Assembly (NCBI GenBank): GCA_035460165.1
Contig: DATHWW010000008.1
Coordinates: forward strand, 1-64,000
DNA length: 64,000 bases
Direction of reading: 5' to 3'
DNA from: MM2 sp035460165
GTDB lineage: Bacteria > Pseudomonadota > Gammaproteobacteria > Burkholderiales > Methylophilaceae
Shown here: positions 57,515 through 64,000 of the stretch, piece after piece
Numbering within the stretch: the stretch's first letter is position 1
Layout: the number at the start of each line of letters is the position of its first letter
Made by a program: the position numbers and the translations under genes
Notes under the pieces: model-generated
What the model was told of the DNA's origin: nothing
What the model saw: the letters and a program-made list of their open reading frames with translations, nothing else
Databases searched by the model: none

Positions 57515-58502
57515 AAACATGAAAAGGGATGTTATGCGGGAAAGCGAGACTTCCGAATTCAACCACACCGCGATGATGACGGCGCTGTCCGACAAGCATC
57601 AGGTGATCGCCGACCTGGTTGACGGCAAGCCGTTCCATTACATCGATTACCCGGTGCACGGCAACATCGGCGATCTGTTGATCATGCACGGCACGCTGGC
57701 GTTTTTCGAGCGTTATCACCTGACGCCGCGCATCAGCGCGCCGGCGTTTTCGTACAACCCTGGCTGGATCGAAAAGGGTGACGTGATCCTCTTCCACGGC
57801 GGCGGTAATTTCGGCGATCTGTATTCCGAGTTCGGCATGCAGGCGCTGCGCGAAATGGTAGTGAGCACTCGCACGGATAACCGCATCGTGGTGCTGCCGC
57901 AGACCATCCATTTTGCCTCGATGGAGGCGCGCCGGCGTTCCGCGCGGCTGTTCCGCAAGCATCCGGACGTGCATCTGTGCGTGCGCGATTACGCCTCGTA
58001 TGAAATCGCGCAGGAATTCACCGACCATGTGCACCTGCTGCCGGACATGGCGCACCAACTGTACCCCATCGTGCCCAAGCACACGGCGACCACCGGCGCG
58101 CTGCTGATCAGCCGCATGGATGATGAAAAGCGCGAGTCCAGCAGCGGCGACGACATCGAATATGCCGCGATGACCGATTGGCCGGTGGTGGTCGGCGAGC
58201 GCGAACGCAACATCGACTTCTTCCGCCGCGCGATGCGCAGCACCTATCGCCTGGGCATCGGCTGGAACTCCAACAAGTTCCTCACCGCCCGCTGGGCGAA
58301 GTACTCCGGCCGCCTGATCGACGACGCGGTGAAGCTGTTCTCGCGGCACAGCCACATTGCCACCGACCGCTTGCACGGCCATATCCTGGCCTGCCTCATG
58401 AACAAATCCAGCACCGTGCTGGATAACAGCTACGGCAAGAATTCGAGTTACGTCAGTGCATGGACGGCCAATAGCGAACTGGTCGCCCTGCGCAAAGGAT
58501 AA
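57507..58502 (+). CDS. Polysaccharide pyruvyl transferase
   Basis: A 331-residue enzyme of the pyruvyl-transferase (ExoV/EpsO-like) family, adding ketal pyruvate from PEP to sugars. Motifs are YPVHGNIGDLLIMHGTLAFF near residue 50, FHGGGNFGDLYSEFG near 95 and the C-terminal SHIATDRLHGHILACLMNKS. The pyruvate gives the exopolysaccharide a negative charge. It overlaps the flippase gene; the real start may be the ATG at 57507 or the internal one at 57522. Confidence 0.92.
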   Translation: MDKNMKRDVMRESETSEFNHTAMMTALSDKHQVIADLVDGKPFHYIDYPVHGNIGDLLIMHGTLAFFERYHLTPRISAPAFSYNPGWIEKGDVILFHGGGNFGDLYSEFGMQALREMVVSTRTDNRIVVLPQTIHFASMEARRRSARLFRKHPDVHLCVRDYASYEIAQEFTDHVHLLPDMAHQLYPIVPKHTATTGALLISRMDDEKRESSSGDDIEYAAMTDWPVVVGERERNIDFFRRAMRSTYRLGIGWNSNKFLTARWAKYSGRLIDDAVKLFSRHSHIATDRLHGHILACLMNKSSTVLDNSYGKNSSYVSAWTANSELVALRKG

Positions 58503-58513
58503 GGAGAACAATC

Positions 58514-59593
58514 ATGGCTACTTTCGATGTGCTGCTCCCCGTCAAGAACGGGGTCGAATACCTGGCGGAAGCGCTGGACAGCATCTGCCTGCAAACCTTC
58601 CGCGACTGGCGCGTGTTCGTGCTGGATCACGGCTCCACCGACGGCAGCCTGGAAATGGCGCAAGCCTATGCCGAAATGGACCCGCGCATCGTCGTGCGCT
58701 CGCTGCCGCAGGCCAATGGCCTGGCCGGGCTGCTGAATGCCGGGCTGGATATGTGCGACGCGAAATACGTGCTGCGCCAGGACGCCGACGATATTTCGCT
58801 GCCGGAACGCATGGAAGTGCTGGCCGCGGCGATGGGCGCGGACCCGGAACTGGTGCTGGTCGGGTCGCTGGGCGACGTGATCGACGCCTCGGGCCGCAAG
58901 ATCGGCCTGCTCGACATGCCGACCGGCATTCACGGCGTGCTGACCGCGACGCCCTTCCGCACGCCGGTGGCCCACCCCACGGTGGCGATGCGGCTGGATG
59001 CGCTGCGCTGCATGGATGCCAAATACGGCGTGGACTTTATCGGGGCAATGCCGGCCGACCGGCGCATGGATGTGCCGGGGCTGGCGGAGGATTATTTCCT
59101 GTTCGGCCAGCTGGCGCTGGTCAGCCGCTGCATGAACATCAACCAGAGCCTGATCAAGTACCGCTGGCACGGCGCCAATGTCGGCGCCACCAAGTACGTG
59201 GACCAGACCGACTTGGCGCTGCGCATTTCGCGCTACCTGACCGAGTCGCTCGCCATTATCAACAACACCAAGGGCTTCGATCCGGCGCCGTTCTGCAACC
59301 ACGGTGTCAACCTGATCAACTTCCATGGCCGCACCGATTTCAGCGAAGAGTACGAGCAGATGCGCCGCTTCATGACCAAGATCATGCCGGAGTCGCTGGA
59401 ATTGCAGCACGAGCTCTCCTACCGCAAGGCGATTTCCAATCGTCTCAAGCCGGTGATGGCCGCGCGCTACGCCAGCCACGCGGCACGTCACGGCATCCGC
59501 CATGTCGAGTGGCGCACGGTACGCTCATGGATGATCCAGGACGTGAAGAAACAGCCCATCCTGACGCTGACGCCTTCGGGGCTGGTGGCTTGA
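58514..59593 (+). CDS. Glycosyltransferase family 2
   Basis: A 359-residue cytoplasmic enzyme. The GT-A fold starts FDVLLPVKNGVEYLAEALDS, with nucleotide-binding LDHGSTDGSLEMA and the metal motif RQDADDISLPERM (D-x-D). The later part (AEDYFLFGQLAL) is the usual catalytic-base region. The middle contains an insert around residues 165-185. A sugar-nucleotide donor cannot be named. It is in the eps operon with an 11-base gap. Confidence 0.93.
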   Translation: MATFDVLLPVKNGVEYLAEALDSICLQTFRDWRVFVLDHGSTDGSLEMAQAYAEMDPRIVVRSLPQANGLAGLLNAGLDMCDAKYVLRQDADDISLPERMEVLAAAMGADPELVLVGSLGDVIDASGRKIGLLDMPTGIHGVLTATPFRTPVAHPTVAMRLDALRCMDAKYGVDFIGAMPADRRMDVPGLAEDYFLFGQLALVSRCMNINQSLIKYRWHGANVGATKYVDQTDLALRISRYLTESLAIINNTKGFDPAPFCNHGVNLINFHGRTDFSEEYEQMRRFMTKIMPESLELQHELSYRKAISNRLKPVMAARYASHAARHGIRHVEWRTVRSWMIQDVKKQPILTLTPSGLVA

Positions 59594-59618
59594 GCGTTTG
59601 TTCCATCGGGAATCGACG

Positions 59619-61067
59619 ATGAATTCGCTAAACGCAAAAGCCCTGTTGGCCGGATTGGCGGTCGTGATGACCGGCCTGTTGGCCGGGCTGGGCGCGGTCG
59701 GCTTCGTCGGCCTGGTGGACGGCAAGATGGCGCTGATCTCGGCGCTGCCTTTCGTGCTGGCGCTCGGCATGCTGCTGGTGCTGGACAAGCGCAAGCTGTT
59801 TTTCCTGATCCTGCTGTTCCGCGCGTCGGGCGACCTGGTGCTGGAAACCACCCGCTTCGGCGGCGGCATGGGCGTCGGCGGGCTGATCAATGCGTTGGTC
59901 ATCCTGCTGGCGCTGATGTTCATCTTCGAGCGGCCTTCCGGCCTGTCGAAACGCGCCATGTCGATCTGGGGGCCGGTGCTGGCGGTGGCGTTTGCCGCGA
60001 TGTTCTACTCGCCCGAGTTCAAGGATGCGATACGCGTGTTCCTGGCGCTGGTGTCCTATATGGCGGTGTTCGTCATCGCGTTCTACGTGGTGCGCAGCAA
60101 GGAAGATTTCGAGTTTGCCATCACCATCATCCTGCTCTCGACGCTGATCCCGGTGATCTACGCGCTGTTCGTGGTGGTCACCTACGGCGGCGGCTCCATT
60201 TTTTCCGAGAGCTTCCGCTTGCGCGGCACGTTCAGCCATCCCAACATCCTGGCGTTTTACCTGGTGATCAGCGTGTCGCTGACGTTCTACCGGCTGAAGA
60301 CCAGCTTCGTCAACGCCGAGTTCTACAAGCGCGCGGCGCTGTGGTGCTGGATGGCGCTGATGCTGGGTCTGTTGCTGCTGACCCAGACGCGTAGCGCGTG
60401 GGCGGCGATGTTCGTGATCTTTGCGGTGTACGGCGTGTTCTTCCAGCAGCGTTACCTGCTCTACCTGGTGCTGGCGCCGTTGTTGGCGCTGCTGGTGCCC
60501 AGCGTGCGCGACCGGTTGCTGGACCTGGGGCAGGGCAACGAGGTTGGGCGCTACTCCGAGCTGAATTCCTTTGCCTGGCGGCAGCTGCTGTGGAAAACGG
60601 CGATGGACTGGATGGCAATCTCGAAATCGGCGTTCGGCTACGGCCTCAACTCGTTCAAGCATTATTCGCCGATTTTCTTCCCGCTCGCCGGCGGCACGCA
60701 TTGGGGCGCGCACAGCACCTATGTGCAGTGGTTTTTCGAGACCGGCGTGGTCGGCGTGCTGGCGTCGGCGTGGATGTACCTGCGCCTGTTCTTCACGCTG
60801 AAGCTGGGCATCAAGGAAAACCGCCTCAGCACCATCATCGTCATCACGCTGCTGATCGAATACCTGTTCTTCGCCTTCTCGGACAACATGCTCGATTACC
60901 TCGCGTTCAACTGGTACTACTGGTTCTTTATCGGTGCGGCCTGCGCGATGGCCATGCGCTCGCGCGCCGCGCAGGCGCTGACCCGGCAATACGAACAGGG
61001 CTGGAGCGTGTACGAGCCGGATCACAATTTCCTCAAGAGCAACCGACGTCATGAGCCACGATTCTGA
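59619..61067 (+). CDS. O-antigen ligase/polymerase-family membrane protein (Wzy-like)
   Basis: A 482-residue protein with about eleven membrane helices. The large periplasmic loop has the family core: LRGTFSHPNILAFYLVISVS near residue 210 and WGAHSTYVQWFFETGVVGVL near residue 370, where H-x-x-Y/W-x-E-x-G is the hallmark. It polymerises or ligates undecaprenyl-linked units. ATG 59619 is preferred over the TTG at 59598. Its end overlaps the acetyltransferase start by 17 bases. Confidence 0.9.
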   Translation: MNSLNAKALLAGLAVVMTGLLAGLGAVGFVGLVDGKMALISALPFVLALGMLLVLDKRKLFFLILLFRASGDLVLETTRFGGGMGVGGLINALVILLALMFIFERPSGLSKRAMSIWGPVLAVAFAAMFYSPEFKDAIRVFLALVSYMAVFVIAFYVVRSKEDFEFAITIILLSTLIPVIYALFVVVTYGGGSIFSESFRLRGTFSHPNILAFYLVISVSLTFYRLKTSFVNAEFYKRAALWCWMALMLGLLLLTQTRSAWAAMFVIFAVYGVFFQQRYLLYLVLAPLLALLVPSVRDRLLDLGQGNEVGRYSELNSFAWRQLLWKTAMDWMAISKSAFGYGLNSFKHYSPIFFPLAGGTHWGAHSTYVQWFFETGVVGVLASAWMYLRLFFTLKLGIKENRLSTIIVITLLIEYLFFAFSDNMLDYLAFNWYYWFFIGAACAMAMRSRAAQALTRQYEQGWSVYEPDHNFLKSNRRHEPRF

Positions 61068-61617
61068 TTGGCAGGCCGACCTGCGCCGCTACCCCGCGCC
61101 CCGGCCATTTCTGAAAGAACAGTCGCTGTGGGCGGTGTGGGTCTATCGCTTCGGGCGGCGCGTGGACCGGCTGCCTGAAGGCCTGCGCAAAAAGCTGTCG
61201 ACGGTGTTTTATTGGCTGCTGTTTCGCATCGTTGAAACGCTGCTCGCGACCAGCCTGCCGAAAACGGCCGTCATCGGTCCCGGGCTGCGCATCTGGCATT
61301 TCGGCGGCATCTTCATACACTCCGATGTGCGCATCGGCGCCAATTGCACGCTGCGGCAGGGCGTCACCATCGGCAACCGCATCGAAGATGGCCCGGTACC
61401 GGTGATCGGCAACAACGTCGAGTTCGGCGCCTACGCGCAAGTGCTCGGCGGCATCCGCATCGGCAACGACTGCAAGATCGGCGCGCTGTCGGTGGTGCTG
61501 TGCGACGTGCCGGATGGCTGCACCGCGGTCGGCGCGCCGGCGCGCATCATCCGCCCCGCATTGCACAGCGTGTCCGTGCCGCAATTCGAGGCATCGATAG
61601 GAATCTCCGATGAATAA
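61051..61617 (+). CDS. Serine-acetyltransferase-like left-handed beta-helix acyltransferase
   Basis: A 188-residue protein. The N-terminal 60 residues are helical (EQSLWAVWVYRFGRRVDRLP) and a hexapeptide repeat region follows (IGPGLRIWHFGGIFIHSDVR, IGANCTLRQGVTIGNR, IGNNVEFGAYAQVLGGIRIG, VGAPARIIR), as in WcaB/EpsC-type O-acetyltransferases. It most likely acetylates a polysaccharide sugar. It overlaps both neighbours (17 and 8 bases), so the genes are tightly coupled. Confidence 0.92.
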   Translation: MSHDSDWQADLRRYPAPRPFLKEQSLWAVWVYRFGRRVDRLPEGLRKKLSTVFYWLLFRIVETLLATSLPKTAVIGPGLRIWHFGGIFIHSDVRIGANCTLRQGVTIGNRIEDGPVPVIGNNVEFGAYAQVLGGIRIGNDCKIGALSVVLCDVPDGCTAVGAPARIIRPALHSVSVPQFEASIGISDE

Positions 61618-62869
61618 TATCGCCTACTTCATCAACCAGTATCCCAAGGTCAGCCACAGCTTCATCCGGCGCGAAATCCTGGCGCTGGAACGGCAAGGCT
61701 ACGCCGTTGATCGCATTGCCCTGCGCGGCTGGGACGGCGACCTGGTGGACGTCGAGGATTTGCGCGAACGCGGCCAGACCAGATACGTGCTGGAAGACGG
61801 CATGACCGGCTTGCTGGTCGCCACGCTACGCATCATGGCAACCCGCCCGCTGCGATTCGCCGCCGCGTTGTGGACGGCGTTGCGCATGGGCATCCGCGCC
61901 GACCGGCTGCTCCCATTCCATCTCATCTATCTGGCCGAAGCCTGCCGCATCCTGCCGTGGCTGGAAGAGTCCGGCGCGCAGCACATACATGCGCACTTCG
62001 GCACCAATTCCGCCGAGGTGGTGATGCTGGCGCATCTACTCGGCGGCCCGTCCTACAGCTTTACCGTGCACGGCCCGGAGGAATTCGACAAACCGGAATT
62101 CCTCAAGCTGCGCGAGAAAGTGAAGCGCGCCGCCTTTGTGGTGGCGATCAGTTCCTACGGTCGCAGCCAGCTTAGCCGCTGGGTGGATTATGCCGACTGG
62201 GGCAAGATCAAGGTCGTGCATTGCGGGCTGGAGCCGGCTTTCCACAAGGTGGCAGCCGTGCCCGTGCCATCGGCGCCGCGCCTGGTGTGCGTCGGCCGCC
62301 TGTGCGAGCAGAAAGGCCAGCTGCTGCTGGTGGAGGCGGTCGCCCAGCTGGTGCGGAATGGCGTGGAGATCGAAGTGGTGCTGGCCGGCGACGGCGAAAT
62401 GCGCGCCGAGATCGAAGCCTTGATCGCCCAGCGTAGGCTGCAAAAGCAGGTGCGCATCACCGGCTGGATCAGCAGCGAGCAGGTGCGTGACGAAATTTTC
62501 GCATCGCGCGCGCTGGTATTGCCGAGCTTCGCCGAAGGGCTGCCGGTGGTGGTCATGGAGGCAATGGCCTTGCGCCGGCCGGTGCTCACGACCTATGTCG
62601 CCGGCATTCCCGAACTGATCGAATCCGGCAAGCACGGCTGGCTGTTCCCGGCCGGCGACGTGGACGCGCTTGCTGCCGCGATGCAGACCTTCCTCGCGTT
62701 GCCGCTCGCCGCCGTCGAGGAAATGGGCGATGCGGCCCACACCCAGGCGCTGGAGCGGCATTCCATCGACATCGAGGCGGGCAAGCTGGCGCAGTTGTTC
62801 GCCGCCGCCGCGGCACCCACCCCCGCGCATGTGCTGGAGGAAAAGAGTACGTATGATGCTGCTGCTTGA
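61610..62869 (+). CDS. Glycosyltransferase family 4
   Basis: A 419-residue GT-B enzyme. The N-terminal part begins NNIAYFINQYPKVSHSFIRR and contains HAHFGTNSAEVVMLAHLLGG and SFTVHGPEEF. The C-terminal donor domain begins APRLVCVGRLCEQKGQLLL and has VLPSFAEGLPVVVMEAMALR, the family GT4 E-x7-E motif. Its last 17 bases overlap the following gene. It probably adds one sugar of the repeating unit. Confidence 0.94.
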   Translation: MNNIAYFINQYPKVSHSFIRREILALERQGYAVDRIALRGWDGDLVDVEDLRERGQTRYVLEDGMTGLLVATLRIMATRPLRFAAALWTALRMGIRADRLLPFHLIYLAEACRILPWLEESGAQHIHAHFGTNSAEVVMLAHLLGGPSYSFTVHGPEEFDKPEFLKLREKVKRAAFVVAISSYGRSQLSRWVDYADWGKIKVVHCGLEPAFHKVAAVPVPSAPRLVCVGRLCEQKGQLLLVEAVAQLVRNGVEIEVVLAGDGEMRAEIEALIAQRRLQKQVRITGWISSEQVRDEIFASRALVLPSFAEGLPVVVMEAMALRRPVLTTYVAGIPELIESGKHGWLFPAGDVDALAAAMQTFLALPLAAVEEMGDAAHTQALERHSIDIEAGKLAQLFAAAAAPTPAHVLEEKSTYDAAA

Positions 62870-64000
62870 AATCCTGTTTGTTGCGGCCGGCCTGGTGCTG
62901 TTCGTGCCGGCGTTTGTATTCGCCGCGCAGGTGGGGATGTCGCTGCCCATCTTCAAGCGCAAGAGCATCTTGTTCGGCGCGCGCCCCCATATTGCCGTGC
63001 TGATGCCTGCGCATAACGAGTCGGCCGGCATCGCGCGCCCGCTGAATGCGATCCGCATGCAATTGCAGCCGGGCGACCGCGTGCTGGTGGTGGCCGACAA
63101 TTGCACCGACGACACCGCCGAGATTGCGCTCGCCAACGGCGCGGAGGTGATCGTGCGCGAGGATGCCGAGCGGCGCGGCAAGGGCTATGCGCTCGATTTC
63201 GGCGTGCGTTATCTGGAGTCCCAACCGCCGGAAGTGGTGATCGTGATCGACGCCGATTGCCTGGTGCACGGCTACGCGCTCGACATGCTGGCGCGGCATG
63301 CGCTGGCGGTGAGACGGCCGGTGCAGGCGCTCTACCTGATGCACTCGCCGGAGGGCGCCAGCCTCAAGACCAAGGTCGCCGAGTTCGCCTGGGCGGTCAA
63401 GAACTGGGCGCGGCCGCTGGGCTACCACCATCTCGGCCTGCCGTGCCAGCTGATGGGCACCGGCATGGCCTTTCCGTGGCTGCACATCCGCTACGCCGAT
63501 CTCGCCAGCGGGCACATCGTCGAAGACCTCAAGCTCGGCCTCGACTTCGCCGCCAAAGGCTATGCCCCGCATTTCTGCCCTGGCGCACGGGTGACCAGCG
63601 TGTTTCCCACCCATGTCGAGGGCGTGCAATCGCAGCGCACGCGTTGGGAACACGGCCATCTCGGCATGCTGGTGCAGGAGGGCGGTCCGCGCCTGAAACA
63701 AGCCCTGCGCAGCCGCAACGGCGGGTTGCTGGCGTTGGCGCTCGATCTCTGCGTGCCGCCGCTGGCCTTGCTGACCCTGCTGGTGGTTGCGCTGTGCGGT
63801 CTCGGTACAGCCGCGTGGCTGGTGACGGGCAACATCTGGCCCTGGGCGTTGGCGCTGCTGGATATGGGGCTGGTCGTCGGCGCGGTGCTGCTGGCCTGGC
63901 TGCGTGTCGGCCGCAAGATCATTTCCTTGCCTACCCTGGCGTACGCGCCGTTTTACGCGCTCGGCAAGATTCCCTTGTATCTCAAATTTCTGGTGCGACG
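62853..64000 (+). CDS. Glycosyltransferase family 2, membrane-associated (3' end beyond window)
   Basis: The frame from ATG 62853 is open to the end of the window (382 residues; no stop reached). An N-terminal membrane helix (MMLLLEILFVAAGLVLFVPA) precedes the GT2 core: VLMPAHNESAGI, VVADNCTDDTAE, VVIVIDADCLV and the late motif VEDLKLGLDFAAKGY followed by QSQRTRWEHGH, the Q-x-x-R-W of processive-type enzymes. Further membrane helices follow residue 300. The start overlaps the preceding GT4 gene by 17 bases. Confidence 0.93.
   Translation, partial: MMLLLEILFVAAGLVLFVPAFVFAAQVGMSLPIFKRKSILFGARPHIAVLMPAHNESAGIARPLNAIRMQLQPGDRVLVVADNCTDDTAEIALANGAEVIVREDAERRGKGYALDFGVRYLESQPPEVVIVIDADCLVHGYALDMLARHALAVRRPVQALYLMHSPEGASLKTKVAEFAWAVKNWARPLGYHHLGLPCQLMGTGMAFPWLHIRYADLASGHIVEDLKLGLDFAAKGYAPHFCPGARVTSVFPTHVEGVQSQRTRWEHGHLGMLVQEGGPRLKQALRSRNGGLLALALDLCVPPLALLTLLVVALCGLGTAAWLVTGNIWPWALALLDMGLVVGAVLLAWLRVGRKIISLPTLAYAPFYALGKIPLYLKFLVR

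Noticed and set aside
1..64000. tRNA, rRNA, CRISPR arrays, insertion sequences or phage genes
   Set aside because: None was recognised by eye on either strand. A tRNA scan and a transposase profile search would be needed to exclude small or decayed cases.

Overview
The window looks like the chromosome of a Gram-negative betaproteobacterium. The closest overall fit is a chemolithoautotrophic or C1-metabolising Nitrosomonadales-type organism (Gallionellaceae, Methylophilaceae and relatives). This is inferred from gene content: a class II aldolase end next to CbbY, a beta carbonic anhydrase, a pyrophosphate-based phosphofructokinase with a membrane H+-pyrophosphatase, and a Methylobacillus-type eps cluster. 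Most genes are GC-rich and closely packed. Two patches, about 28.5-29.7 kb and 38.9-40.8 kb, are visibly AT-richer. No tRNA, rRNA, CRISPR array, transposase or integrase was seen.

Layout. 0-11 kb is core metabolism: aldolase end, cbbY, yjdM, purC, DUF1232, carbonic anhydrase, nhaR, then yqhA-htpX-terC (envelope and metal stress). Next come three consecutive pyrophosphate genes: ppa, PPi-phosphofructokinase and hppA. 11-20 kb holds a LysR regulator divergent from a short-chain dehydrogenase, an alpha/beta-hydrolase-fold protein that has lost its catalytic serine, and a complete MexEF-OprN-type RND pump. 20-28 kb holds small accessory genes, a giant AsmA-like DUF748 protein, a TetR/HPP pair and an MscS channel. 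28-42 kb is the accessory region. It contains a decayed class D beta-lactamase end, AT-rich small genes with integron-attC-like borders, an ABC-2 exporter, a FecR/DUF6600 protein with tandem tail repeats, a gene bracketed by a duplicated gene end, an epimerase-SPW-VKOR fusion, and several lipoproteins. 42-48 kb holds trhO, a three-gene signalling operon (EAL, chemotaxis transducer, NIT-like sensor) and a thioredoxin/CcdA pair.

48-64 kb is an exopolysaccharide cluster of the EpsA-EpsG type, which is associated with exosortase B systems in other betaproteobacteria. EpsA and the priming sugar transferase are on the minus strand. A long plus-strand operon runs from a cyclic-nucleotide-binding protein through EpsE, EpsF, EpsG, a flippase, a pyruvyl transferase, glycosyltransferases, a ligase and an acetyltransferase, and leaves the window inside a glycosyltransferase. 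A small secreted protein with a sorting-tag-like C terminus and a VanZ-like gene lie just before it. The likely product is an anionic, pyruvylated and acetylated polysaccharide made by the Wzx/Wzy-type route. No exosortase is visible in the window.

The items most worth a second look are the PPi block, the fusion protein, the degenerate P-loop of EpsG, the serine-less hydrolase in the efflux operon, the oxa remnant with cassette-like neighbours, and the duplicated gene end around the small repeat lipoprotein.
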